64,000 bases of DNA from Massilia aurea (GTDB taxonomy: Bacteria; Pseudomonadota; Gammaproteobacteria; Burkholderiales; Burkholderiaceae_D): assembly GCF_024753205.1 (NCBI RefSeq), contig NZ_JANUGZ010000001.1, positions 1 through 64,000 on the forward strand. The letters run 5' to 3'. This document shows positions 42,127 to 51,375 of the stretch, in pieces. The position numbers were made by a program, and so were the translations under genes. How positions within the stretch are numbered: the first letter of the stretch is position 1; every line of letters starts with the position of its first letter. The notes beneath the pieces were generated by a model. The model saw only the letters and a list, made by a program, of their open reading frames with translations, made no database searches and had not been told where the DNA came from.

Positions 42127-44373
42127 ATGCCTTCCACGTACGCGCGCCAGCTTGGCGTGTTCGTGGGCGCGGTCGCGGCCATCGTCGTCGGGGCCGCCGC
42201 CACGGCCACGGCCACCGTCACGAATGCAGCGACCACGACGCCATCCTCTGACGCTGGCGTATCGGTGACTGTAGCAACTGCATCGACCATCGCCTATGCC
42301 TGGGACAGCGTCGCCATCGGTGGCGGCGGATTCGTGACGGCGGTAGTGCCAAGCCGCAGCGAGCCGGACGTCGCCTACGCGCGCACCGACGTTGGCGGTG
42401 CCTACCGGTGGAGCGCAAAAGAGGGCCGCTGGTATCCGCTGCTCGACTGGGTCGGCGAAGACCAGACGGGCTTCCTGGGCATCGATGCGCTCGCGGTCGA
42501 CCCGCACAACGCTGGCAACATCTGGCTGCTGGCCGGTATCGCTTACCTGAACGGTGGCCGCACCGCCATCCTGCGCTCGACCGACTATGGCAAGACCTTC
42601 GACGTCGTCGATGTCACTGCTCAATTTAAAACGCATGGCAACGGCTTCGGCCGGCAAAACGGGGAACGACTCGCCGTCGATCCGGGATCACATCAGTCAT
42701 TGAATACCCGCCTGTACCTCGGCTCCCGCCGCAACGGCCTGTTCACCAGCAACGACGCCGGCAAGTCCTGGCAGAGAAACGACGCGCTGCCGGTCACGAC
42801 GACGCCGAACGACGTTGGCCTGAACATCGTGCTGCCCGATCCTGCCAGCGTGAAGGCCGGCCACGCACGTCGGGTGTTCGTCGGCGTCTCGCGCTTCGGC
42901 AGCGTCGGCCCCAACCTGTACCGCAGCGACGATGCCGGCGCGAGCTTCCAGCCGGTGACAGGCGGGCCGGCGGGCCTGATGCCGCAACGCGCCGCGCTCG
43001 ATGGCGCCGGCAACCTGTATATCGCCTATGCCGACGGCGCCGGCCCGCATCCGGACAAAAGCGGTACCGAGCCGATGCAACGGGGCCAGGTCTGGCGCTA
43101 CGCGCTTGCCAGCGGCGCCTGGACCGACGTCACGCCGGCCGGCTGGACGCGCCCGTTCGCCGGCATCAGCGTCGATCCGGCCAACCCGCGCCGGCTCGTC
43201 GTCTCGACCATCAACACGTTCATCCCCCAGGGCGACGCCAAGGGCGACCGCATCCTGGTGTCGAACGACGCCGGCGCCAGCTGGACCGACGTAATCGGGC
43301 GCGGCTTCCAACGCGACGCCGCCGGCGTGCCATGGCTCGAAGGGCACGCCATCCACTGGGCCGGTTCGGTCGAATTCGATCCCCGCGATCCCCGCGCGGT
43401 CTGGGTCACGTCCGGCAACGGCATCTTCCGCACCGCGAACATCGATGCCGTCCCGGCTACCTGGACGTTCACGGTGGAGGGCCTGGAAGAGACGGTGCCG
43501 CTTGGCCTGGTGAGCATGGCGGGCGCGCCGCTGGTGTCTGCGATCGGCGACTACGACGGCTTCGTGCACGACGACCCGCCGCGCCATGGCCGCATCCACA
43601 AGCCGGAAATCGGCACCACCACGGGCCTGGACGCGGCGGCGCGCCGGCCCGGCACCCTGGTGCGTGTTGGCGACGCGATGCTGGTCACGCGCGACGGCGG
43701 CGCCAGCTGGAACAAGACGCCAGCGATGCAGGGCAAGCGGGGCCAGATTGCCATCTCGGCCGACGGCGCAACGCTCGTGCACACGCCGCAGGACTCGACG
43801 ACCTCGTTCCGCTCCGGCGACACGGGCGCGACCTGGACCCCGGTCGCCGGCCTGACGGGCAAACGGATGCGCGCCGTGGCCGATCCGGTGCGGGCGAACG
43901 TGTTCTACGCGTATGATGACAAGGCTCTGGTGGCCAGCAGCGACAGCGGCGCCACGTTTACGGCGCGCGCCAGCCTGCCTTCGGGCGGCTCGCGCCTGAT
44001 CCGCGCCGCGCCCGAACGTGAAGGCGACTTGTGGGCCCCGCTCAAGCAGGGGGGCCTTGCGCGCTCGATCGATGGCGGCGCCAGCTTCAAGCCGGTATTC
44101 GATATCGACTATTGCGGCGCGGTCGGCTTCGGCAAGGCTGCACCGGGCAAAACGTATCCGACGGTGTTCATCTGGGGCAGCGTGAAGGGCGTGCGCGGCA
44201 TCTACCGCTCGCTCGACACGGGCGCCACCTGGCAGCGCATCAACGATGACGCGCACCAGTACGGCGGCCCTGGCGACGGCCACTTCATCGTCGGTGACAT
44301 GAACCGCTTCGGCGTTGTCTACATGAGCACTGCCGGACGCGGCATCGTGCACGGAAAGCCTGTTACCCAATGA
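42127..44373 (+). CDS. GH74 endo-xyloglucanase
   Basis: A 748-residue exported glycosidase of family GH74, which cuts the beta-1,4-glucan backbone of xyloglucan using a tandem seven-bladed beta-propeller. A hydrophobic N-terminus (about 8-27) is a signal peptide, followed by an Ala/Thr linker. Repeats such as LYRSDDAGASFQPV, RILVSNDAGASW and RSGDTGATWTPV are the sortilin/BNR-type Asp-box blades. Catalytic aspartates are probably D88 in ARTDVGGAYRW and D475 in IGDYDGFVHDD, both in family motifs. AGGAG precedes the ATG at 42127. Its stop overlaps the GH95 start (ATGA), so the two are translationally coupled. It is the endo-acting enzyme of the cluster. Confidence 0.9.
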   Translation: MPSTYARQLGVFVGAVAAIVVGAAATATATVTNAATTTPSSDAGVSVTVATASTIAYAWDSVAIGGGGFVTAVVPSRSEPDVAYARTDVGGAYRWSAKEGRWYPLLDWVGEDQTGFLGIDALAVDPHNAGNIWLLAGIAYLNGGRTAILRSTDYGKTFDVVDVTAQFKTHGNGFGRQNGERLAVDPGSHQSLNTRLYLGSRRNGLFTSNDAGKSWQRNDALPVTTTPNDVGLNIVLPDPASVKAGHARRVFVGVSRFGSVGPNLYRSDDAGASFQPVTGGPAGLMPQRAALDGAGNLYIAYADGAGPHPDKSGTEPMQRGQVWRYALASGAWTDVTPAGWTRPFAGISVDPANPRRLVVSTINTFIPQGDAKGDRILVSNDAGASWTDVIGRGFQRDAAGVPWLEGHAIHWAGSVEFDPRDPRAVWVTSGNGIFRTANIDAVPATWTFTVEGLEETVPLGLVSMAGAPLVSAIGDYDGFVHDDPPRHGRIHKPEIGTTTGLDAAARRPGTLVRVGDAMLVTRDGGASWNKTPAMQGKRGQIAISADGATLVHTPQDSTTSFRSGDTGATWTPVAGLTGKRMRAVADPVRANVFYAYDDKALVASSDSGATFTARASLPSGGSRLIRAAPEREGDLWAPLKQGGLARSIDGGASFKPVFDIDYCGAVGFGKAAPGKTYPTVFIWGSVKGVRGIYRSLDTGATWQRINDDAHQYGGPGDGHFIVGDMNRFGVVYMSTAGRGIVHGKPVTQ

Positions 44374-46673
44374 CTCTGCATCACACGCTGCGCCTGGCGC
44401 TTGCCGCCACCAGCCTTGGCTTCGGCCTGACCTTTGCCGGCGCCGCGCTGGCCGCACCCGACCTGGTATTGCGCTACAACGCGCCCGCGCAGGACAACGA
44501 CACCGGCTGGGAGAAGGAAGCGCTCCCGATCGGCAATGGCCGCATCGGCGCCATGGTGTTCGGCCAGCCGGGCCGCGAACACCTGCAGTTCAACGACATC
44601 ACGCTGTGGACCGGCGACGACAAGACGATGGGCGCGTTCCAGCCGTTTGGCGACGTGCTGGTCGACCTGCCGGCCCATGCGACGGGCGTGACGAATTACC
44701 GCCGCTCGCTAGACCTGGTACGCGGCGTGCACACCGTCACCTACACGCACGACGGCGTGAACTACAAGCGCGAAGCCTGGGCCAGTTATCCGGCGCAGGT
44801 GATCGTGCTGCGCCTGTCCGCCGACAAGCCGGGCCGCTACACGGGCAGCGTCGCGCTGACCGACCGCCACGGCGCCAACCTGGCCGTCAGCGGTAACCGC
44901 CTGTACGCGGCGGGTACGCTGGCCGGCTTTGTGTTGCCCGACCAGGCGCCGAGCACGAACGTGATGTCGTACGCGAGCCAGGTGCAGGTGCAGAATGACG
45001 GCGGCAAGCTGGCCGTGGACGGCAAGCGGATCGGTTTTACGAATGCGAACTCGGTGACGCTGGTGCTGGGCGCCGGCACCAGCTTCGTGATGGATCCGGC
45101 GCGCCGCTTCGAAGGCGGCCACCCGCTGGCGCGCGTGACGCAGCAAGTGAGCACGGCCGCCGCACGCCCCGTCGACGAGCTGCGCGTCGAGCACGAGCGC
45201 GATCTGGGCGGCCTGCTCAAGCGCGTCGAGCTCGATCTGGGTCCGACGCTCGCGGAGCGCCGCGCGCTGCCGACCGATGCGCGCCTGTTGGCCTATACGC
45301 GCGAAGGGGGCGATCCGGAACTCGAAGCCCAGTATTTCCAGTACGGCCGCTACCTGCTCACCGCCAGCTCGCGCGGCTCGCTGCCGGCCAATCTGCAGGG
45401 CCTGTGGAACAACAGCTATGCGCCGCCATGGAATGCGGACTACCACACCAACATCAACGTCCAGATGAATTACTGGCCGGCCGAAGTGACCAACCTCTCT
45501 GAGCTGGCCGAACCGTTCTTCGGTTTCGTGAACGGCCTGGCGCCGGTCTGGCGCCAACAGACGGCGCAGGAATTCAAGGGCAAGGATGGCAAGCCAATAC
45601 GTGGCTGGACGCTGCGTACCGAGTCGAATCCGTTCGGCGCGATGGGCTACCTGTGGAACAAGACGGGCAACGCCTGGTACGCCCAGCACTTCTGGGAGCA
45701 TTACGCGTTCACGCGCGACGAGCGCTTCCTGCGCGAGACCGCTTACCCGATGATGAAAGAGGCCGCCGCGTTCTGGCAGGACTACCTGAAGGTGCTGCCT
45801 GACGGACGCCTGGTGGCGCCGCAAGGCTGGTCACCCGAGCACGGCCCGGTGGAAGACGGCGTCGCCTACGACCAGCAGATCGTCTGGGACCTCTTTAACA
45901 ACACGGTCGAAGCGGCCGGCATCCTGGACATCGATCCCGAACTGCGCGCCGAGCTGACCAATATGCGCGACCGCCTGGCCGGCCCGCGCATTGGCAGCTG
46001 GGGCCAGCTGCTCGAGTGGCTGGACGAAAAGCATGACCCGGTGCTCGATACGCCGCATGACACGCACCGCCACGTGTCGCACCTGTTCGCGCTGTTCCCG
46101 GGCCGCCAGATCGGGCCCGTCAAAACGCCGGAGCTGGCCGCTGCCGCCAAACGCACGCTCGAAGCACGCGGCGACGCTGGCACCGGCTGGTCGATGGCGT
46201 GGAAGATGGCGTTCTGGGCCCGCCTGCACGACGGCGAACGCGCCCACCGCATGCTTCGCGGCGTGCTGGCCGCGCCGGGCGCCCGCGCCGCCGAGCAGGG
46301 CGGCATCTTCAGTGAACATAACAATGCGGGCGGCACCTACCCGAACCTGCTGGACGCGCACCCGCCATTCCAGATCGACGGTAATTTCGGCGCCACCGCG
46401 GCGATGGCCGAAATGCTCGTGCAATCGCACGCGGGCGAAATCCAGGTCTTGCCCGGGCTGCCCAAGGCGTGGGCCACCGGCTCGGTCAAGGGTTTGCGTG
46501 CGCGCGGCGGCTTTGAGGTCGACATCGTCTGGCGCAAGGGGCTGCTGAAGAACGTCACGGTGCGCGCCCCGTCGAACGACGGCAAGGTCAAGCTGCGCTA
46601 CGGCGCCTGGGTGACCGAAGTCGAGCTCAAACAAGGGCAGAGCCGCACCGTGTCTGCCTCGCTGTTCAAATAA
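44370..46673 (+). CDS. GH95 alpha-L-fucosidase (or alpha-galactosidase)
   Basis: A 767-residue exported GH95 enzyme that removes alpha-1,2-L-fucose (in some members L-galactose) from side chains of xyloglucan. The signal peptide ends at ALAAP (about residue 29). An N-terminal beta-sandwich is followed by the (alpha/alpha)6 barrel. EALPIGNGRIGAMVFG is an N-terminal signature. WNNSYAPPWNADYHTNINVQMNYWPAE holds the substrate-site residues (two parts: NNSYAPPWNADYH, NVQMNYWPAE). HLFALFPGRQI and FQIDGNFGATAAMAEML are typical of GH95. It is coupled to GH74 through ATGA, and GH35 follows after 30 bases. Together with GH35 and GH31 it fits stepwise trimming of fucosylated xyloglucan. Confidence 0.93.
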   Translation: MTLHHTLRLALAATSLGFGLTFAGAALAAPDLVLRYNAPAQDNDTGWEKEALPIGNGRIGAMVFGQPGREHLQFNDITLWTGDDKTMGAFQPFGDVLVDLPAHATGVTNYRRSLDLVRGVHTVTYTHDGVNYKREAWASYPAQVIVLRLSADKPGRYTGSVALTDRHGANLAVSGNRLYAAGTLAGFVLPDQAPSTNVMSYASQVQVQNDGGKLAVDGKRIGFTNANSVTLVLGAGTSFVMDPARRFEGGHPLARVTQQVSTAAARPVDELRVEHERDLGGLLKRVELDLGPTLAERRALPTDARLLAYTREGGDPELEAQYFQYGRYLLTASSRGSLPANLQGLWNNSYAPPWNADYHTNINVQMNYWPAEVTNLSELAEPFFGFVNGLAPVWRQQTAQEFKGKDGKPIRGWTLRTESNPFGAMGYLWNKTGNAWYAQHFWEHYAFTRDERFLRETAYPMMKEAAAFWQDYLKVLPDGRLVAPQGWSPEHGPVEDGVAYDQQIVWDLFNNTVEAAGILDIDPELRAELTNMRDRLAGPRIGSWGQLLEWLDEKHDPVLDTPHDTHRHVSHLFALFPGRQIGPVKTPELAAAAKRTLEARGDAGTGWSMAWKMAFWARLHDGERAHRMLRGVLAAPGARAAEQGGIFSEHNNAGGTYPNLLDAHPPFQIDGNFGATAAMAEMLVQSHAGEIQVLPGLPKAWATGSVKGLRARGGFEVDIVWRKGLLKNVTVRAPSNDGKVKLRYGAWVTEVELKQGQSRTVSASLFK

Positions 46674-46703
46674 AAAAACGACACCACGAAGGAGACAACC
46701 CGC

Positions 46704-48398
46704 ATGAAGCTGAACCAGATCGCCCGCCGCCTGACGCATCTCGCGCCGCTGTGCCTGGCCTTGACGGCGCACGGCGCGCTGGCCGCGCCCGCCGCGCCCG
46801 ACCTTCCGCGCCTTGAGAGCAAGGACGGCCGCCACGCCCTGATCGTCGACGGCGCGCCGTTCACGATGCTGGCCGGCCAGGCCCACAACTCCAGCAACTA
46901 CCCGGCGGCCTTGCCGAAGGTCTGGGCCGCACTCAAGGACGCCGGCGCCAACACGCTCGAGATGCCAATCGCGTGGGAACAGATCGAACCGAAGGAGGGC
47001 AGCTTCGACTTCAGCTTCCTCGACACGCTGGTCAAAGGGGCGCGCGACAACAAGATCCGGCTCGTGATCGTCTGGTTCGGCACCTGGAAGAACACGGGAC
47101 CGGGCTACCTGCCGGAATGGGTCAAGTTCGACAACGCGCGCTTTCCGCGCATGAAGGACAAGGACGGCAAGACCGTCTACAGCCATTCGCCGTTCGCCGA
47201 AGAGACGCTGGCGCTGGATCGCCGCGCATTCGTGCGCATGATGGAGCACATCAAGAAGATCGACAGCGCGCACCGCACCGTCATCATGGTGCAGGTCGAA
47301 AACGAAGTCGGCACGTACGGTGTGGAGCGCGACTACGGCGCACGCGCCCAGGCCGCGTTCGCGCAGCCAGTGCCGGCCGCCGTCGTGGCGCGCCAGACGC
47401 CGAAAGTCCAGGGCGTCACGAGCGGGACCTGGTCCCAGGTGTATGGCGACTACGCCGCCCAGTACTTTCACTCGTGGGCGATCGCCAGCTACATCGAGTC
47501 GATTGCCAAGGCCGGCCGCGCGGTTTACGACTTGCCGATGTTCGTCAACAACGCACTGCGCGAACCGGCACTGGACGGCAAACCTGCGGCACTGTGGAAA
47601 GACGGCGGCGGTTTCGCCAGCGGCGGGCCAACCTATGACGTTCTCGATATCTACAAGGTGGCTGCGCCCCATATCGATTTCGCCGCGCCCGACATCTACA
47701 TGCCGGAATCGAAAAAAGTCACGGCGATCCTCAAGTCGTTCCAGCGGCCTGACAACGCGCTGATGATCCCGGAGATGGGCAATGCGCCCGGCTACGCGCG
47801 CTATGTGTACCAGGCGCTGGGCATGGGCGCAATCGGCGTGGCGCCGTTCGGCCTGGATTACGCCGACTACAGCAATTACCCGCTGGGCGCCAAGCACACC
47901 GACAAGCGGATGGTCGAGCCATTCGCCAAGGTGTTCGGCGTGTTCGCACCGATGTCGCGCCAATGGGCACGCTGGGCGTTCGAAGGCCGTACCTACGGCG
48001 TGGCCGAAGGCGACGACCGCGCCGCGCAGACGGTGGCCATGAAGGGCTGGACCGCGAACGTTTCGTTCCGCGAGTTCCAGTTCGGCGAGCGCCAGTACCT
48101 GAAGGACAAGAACGAGTACCAGTCGGGTACCGAGCAGCCGGGCGGCGGCGTCGCCCTTGCGCAGATTGGCGACAACGAATTTGTCATCGTCGGCCAGCAG
48201 GCGCGCGTGAAGCTCTCCGGCAGCGGCGCCAACGACGGCAAGCCGTCGATGCTGGCGCGGGTCGAAGAAGGGCGCTTCGACGCCAGCGGCAAATGGGTCA
48301 TGGAGCGCAACTGGAATGGCGACCAGACCGATTACGGTTTGAATTTGCCGGCCACGCCGACCGTCCTCAAGGTCCGGCTGGGCACCTATACCGAGTAA
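46704..48398 (+). CDS. GH35 beta-galactosidase with DUF5597-type C-terminal domain
   Basis: A 564-residue exported enzyme; the signal peptide ends at GALAAP (about 28). The TIM barrel has MLAGQAHNSSNYP, the acid/base E201 in MVQVENEVGTYG and the nucleophile E357 in MIPEMGN, as in GH35. Unlike longer beta-galactosidases, it ends with a compact beta domain (about 430-564) of the DUF5597 kind. Relatives in Cellvibrio xyloglucan loci remove beta-1,2-galactose from xyloglucan side chains, which exposes xylose to GH31. AAGGAG precedes the ATG at 46704, and GH31 follows after 47 bases. GH42-like activity is less likely because of the ENE motif context. Confidence 0.9.
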   Translation: MKLNQIARRLTHLAPLCLALTAHGALAAPAAPDLPRLESKDGRHALIVDGAPFTMLAGQAHNSSNYPAALPKVWAALKDAGANTLEMPIAWEQIEPKEGSFDFSFLDTLVKGARDNKIRLVIVWFGTWKNTGPGYLPEWVKFDNARFPRMKDKDGKTVYSHSPFAEETLALDRRAFVRMMEHIKKIDSAHRTVIMVQVENEVGTYGVERDYGARAQAAFAQPVPAAVVARQTPKVQGVTSGTWSQVYGDYAAQYFHSWAIASYIESIAKAGRAVYDLPMFVNNALREPALDGKPAALWKDGGGFASGGPTYDVLDIYKVAAPHIDFAAPDIYMPESKKVTAILKSFQRPDNALMIPEMGNAPGYARYVYQALGMGAIGVAPFGLDYADYSNYPLGAKHTDKRMVEPFAKVFGVFAPMSRQWARWAFEGRTYGVAEGDDRAAQTVAMKGWTANVSFREFQFGERQYLKDKNEYQSGTEQPGGGVALAQIGDNEFVIVGQQARVKLSGSGANDGKPSMLARVEEGRFDASGKWVMERNWNGDQTDYGLNLPATPTVLKVRLGTYTE

Positions 48399-48445
48399 GC
48401 GTAACAAGCAATAAGCATAACAAGTACACAACAGGAGATCGATAA

Positions 48446-51313
48446 ATGCGTATGACACAAGTGGCGGCCGCAGTACTGATGCTGGCGGCAACCGGGGCCG
48501 ATGCAGGCACCTTCCAACAGACCGCGACCGGTATCGAAGTCAAGCCCGACAGCGGCGCCAAGGTGGTGCGGCTCAATCTCATGAGCGACAACATCGTCCA
48601 GGTGGTCAAGCTCGACCAGGCCGACAAGGCGCTCACGCCGTCACTGATGACGGTCGCCAAGCCATGCGCCAGCAGCTGCGCCTTCACCGTCACGCCCGGC
48701 AAGGACACGGTCCAGCTCAAAGCCGGCAAGATCGCTGCCACCGTGTCGCTCAAGGATGGCCAGGTCGCCTTCTTTGACGCGAATGGCAAGCGCTTCCTGG
48801 CGCAGGCATCCGAATCGATGCAGCCCGTGAACGTGGGCGGCAAGCCGTTCGTTGCGATCAAGCAGGGCTTCAACCACGGCACGAAGGATGCGTATTACGG
48901 CCTGGGCCAGCACCAGAACAACCAGATGAACTACAACGGCGAAGACGTGCTGCTCCAGCAGCACAATATGATCGCCGCAGTGCCGTTCGTCGTTTCCGAC
49001 AAGGGTTATGGCGTCCTGTGGGATAACAATTCGATTTCCCGCTTCGGTGACCAGACGCCGTACGATCTGATGTCGCGCGACCTGGTGCTGCGCGGCGCCG
49101 ATGGCAAGAGCGAAGGCCTGACGGCGCGCTACTACATCGGCGGCAAGCTGGCGCTGACCCGCCAGGAGAAGGACATCGATTATCAGTACCTGAAAGACCT
49201 CGACGAGAACTGGCCGAAAGAGCTCGGCCCGCACAAGGACCTGAAGGACGTGCGCGTGGTCTGGGAAGGCACGATGAGCAGCGACAAGCCGGGCGTGCAC
49301 AAGATGCAGCTGTACTCGTCGGACTACGCGACGCTGACGGTCGACGGCAAGCAGGTCATGGACGTCTGGCGCATGGGCTGGAATCCTTGGTACCACAACT
49401 TCGAAGTCAAGTTCGCCAGGAACAAGCCGGTCAAGCTGCACCTGGAGTGGAAGCCATCAGGCGGCATGGTCGCGATCACCCACAACAACCCGTTGCCGGC
49501 GCCCGAGCGCCATTCGCTGACGCTGTCGTCCGAGATCGCCGAAGCGATCAACTACTACGTCATCAGCGGCGAGAACATGGACCGCGCGATCGCCGGTTAC
49601 CGCCACCTGACCGGCCAGCAACCGATGATGCCGAAGTGGTCGTACGGCTTCTGGCAATCGCGCCAGCGCTACGAGACGCAGCAGCAGCTGCTCGACACGG
49701 TGACCGAATACCGCAAGCGCGGCTGGCCGCTCGATAACATCGTGCAGGATTGGTTCTACTGGCCCGAAGATGGCTGGGGTTCGCACGACTTCGACAAGAA
49801 GCGCTTCCCGGACCCGAAGGGCATGGTCGACGCGGTGCACAAGCAGAACGCGCGCATCATGCTGTCGGTGTGGGGCAAGTTCTACGCCAATACCGACAAC
49901 TACAAGGAGCTCGAGTCCAAGGGCTATATGTGGACCAAGAACGTCGAGAATGGCTCGCGCGACTGGGTCGGCAAGGGTTACCTGAACAGCCACTACGATC
50001 CGTACACCAAGGAAGCGCGCGACATCTACTATCGTCAGCTCAAGACCAAGTTGGTCGACCTGGGCTTTGACGCCTGGTGGATGGACAATACCGAACCTGA
50101 CGTTCTGTCCAACAGCCGCCTGGAAGACTTCAAGGAACTGATCGGCCCGACCGTGTATGGCGCCGGCGAAATCACGTTCAATCCGTATAGCCTGGTGAGC
50201 ACGGGCGCAATGGCCGATGGCCTGGCGCGCGACCAGCCGGACAAGCGCCAGTTCATCCTGTCGCGATCGGGCTTTGCCGGCATCCAGCGCAATTCGGTGG
50301 CTGTGTGGAGCGGCGACACGGTCGGCCGCTGGAACAACCTGTTCGACCAGATCGCATCGGGCACGAACATGTCGATGTCGGGCATCCCGAACTGGACCCA
50401 CGATATCGGCGGCTACGCGCAGGAAGTGCGCTACCAGACGGGCGACGTGGGCTCGGCCCAGGAAAACCGCGTCACCTCGCGCGCCGAAGCGAATCCGGAA
50501 GACATGAAGGAATGGCGTGAGTTGAACCAGCGCTGGTTCCAGTTCGGCGCCTTCACGCCGCTGTTCCGCTCGCACGGTGAAGTGGTCAAGCGCGAGATCT
50601 ACAATATCGCCAATGGCGACGACACCATGCGCGACAATATGGTGTGGTACCTGAAGCTGCGCTATCGCCTGATGCCGTACATTTACACGATGGCGGCCGA
50701 CACGCACTACGGTTCGGGCACGATGATGCGTGGCCTGGTCATGGACTTCCCGCACGACGAGAAGGTCAAGAACATCAAGGACCAGTACATGTTCGGTCCA
50801 TCGTTCCTGGTGGCGCCGGTCTACGAGTACAAGGCCACGTCACGCCAGGTGTACCTGCCGGTGGGTGCGGACTGGTATGACTTCCATACGGGCGAGCGCT
50901 TCAAGGGCGGCGCGACGCGCACCGTGCAGGCGCCGCGCGAACGCATGCCGCTGTTCGTCAAGGCCGGCTCGGTCATCACGGCGGGCCCGGTGACGCAGTA
51001 TGTCGACGAGAAGCCGGATGCGCCGGTCACGCTGTTCGTGTATGCGGGCGCCAATGGCGAAGCCACGCTGTACGAGGATGACGGCGTGACCAATGCCTAC
51101 GAGCGCGGAGAAGCCAGCCGTATCCGCATCGCCTACGACGACAAGACAGGTGTCGTGCAGATCGGCGAGCGCGCCGGCCAGTACAAGGGCATGCCGATGA
51201 AGCGCGAGTTCAAGGTGCGCGTCATCAAGCCGGGCGTGTCGACGGCCGAGAACCTGGACGCGGCCGACAAGACCGTGGTCTATGACGGCAAGCCGGTGAC
51301 CATCAAGCTGTAA
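48446..51313 (+). CDS. GH31 alpha-xylosidase with PA14 domain
   Basis: A 955-residue exported enzyme; the signal peptide ends at GADAG (about 21). The order is N-terminal beta-sandwich, PA14 insert (about 235-350, with HKMQLYSSDYATLTVDG), TIM barrel and C-terminal beta domains. The nucleophile is D547 in DAWWMDNTEPD and the acid/base is probably D624 in WSGDTVG. A PA14 insert in GH31 is the feature of the Cellvibrio alpha-xylosidase that removes non-reducing-end xylose from xyloglucan oligosaccharides. AGGAG precedes the ATG at 48446. A strong terminator follows, so the GH74-GH95-GH35-GH31 operon ends here. The xylose released would feed XylFGH. Confidence 0.92.
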   Translation: MRMTQVAAAVLMLAATGADAGTFQQTATGIEVKPDSGAKVVRLNLMSDNIVQVVKLDQADKALTPSLMTVAKPCASSCAFTVTPGKDTVQLKAGKIAATVSLKDGQVAFFDANGKRFLAQASESMQPVNVGGKPFVAIKQGFNHGTKDAYYGLGQHQNNQMNYNGEDVLLQQHNMIAAVPFVVSDKGYGVLWDNNSISRFGDQTPYDLMSRDLVLRGADGKSEGLTARYYIGGKLALTRQEKDIDYQYLKDLDENWPKELGPHKDLKDVRVVWEGTMSSDKPGVHKMQLYSSDYATLTVDGKQVMDVWRMGWNPWYHNFEVKFARNKPVKLHLEWKPSGGMVAITHNNPLPAPERHSLTLSSEIAEAINYYVISGENMDRAIAGYRHLTGQQPMMPKWSYGFWQSRQRYETQQQLLDTVTEYRKRGWPLDNIVQDWFYWPEDGWGSHDFDKKRFPDPKGMVDAVHKQNARIMLSVWGKFYANTDNYKELESKGYMWTKNVENGSRDWVGKGYLNSHYDPYTKEARDIYYRQLKTKLVDLGFDAWWMDNTEPDVLSNSRLEDFKELIGPTVYGAGEITFNPYSLVSTGAMADGLARDQPDKRQFILSRSGFAGIQRNSVAVWSGDTVGRWNNLFDQIASGTNMSMSGIPNWTHDIGGYAQEVRYQTGDVGSAQENRVTSRAEANPEDMKEWRELNQRWFQFGAFTPLFRSHGEVVKREIYNIANGDDTMRDNMVWYLKLRYRLMPYIYTMAADTHYGSGTMMRGLVMDFPHDEKVKNIKDQYMFGPSFLVAPVYEYKATSRQVYLPVGADWYDFHTGERFKGGATRTVQAPRERMPLFVKAGSVITAGPVTQYVDEKPDAPVTLFVYAGANGEATLYEDDGVTNAYERGEASRIRIAYDDKTGVVQIGERAGQYKGMPMKREFKVRVIKPGVSTAENLDAADKTVVYDGKPVTIKL

Positions 51314-51333
51314 TCATTACGGCGCTTACCAAC

Positions 51334-51362
51334 AGCCGGGTGCCAGCGCGCCCGGCTTTTTT
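51334..51362 (+). terminator. Terminator of the xyloglucan glycosidase operon
   Basis: A 7-bp GC stem (AGCCGGG at 51334-51340 with CCCGGCT at 51351-51357) is followed by a run of six T. It lies 20 bases after the GH31 stop and 14 bases before the esterase ATG. Confidence 0.88.
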
Positions 51363-51375
51363 CGTACTGACTTCC

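Noticed and set aside
45831..48491. 886-codon open frame opposite GH95 and GH35
   Set aside because: Antisense to two confidently assigned glycosidases; composition is that of a GC-rich shadow frame.
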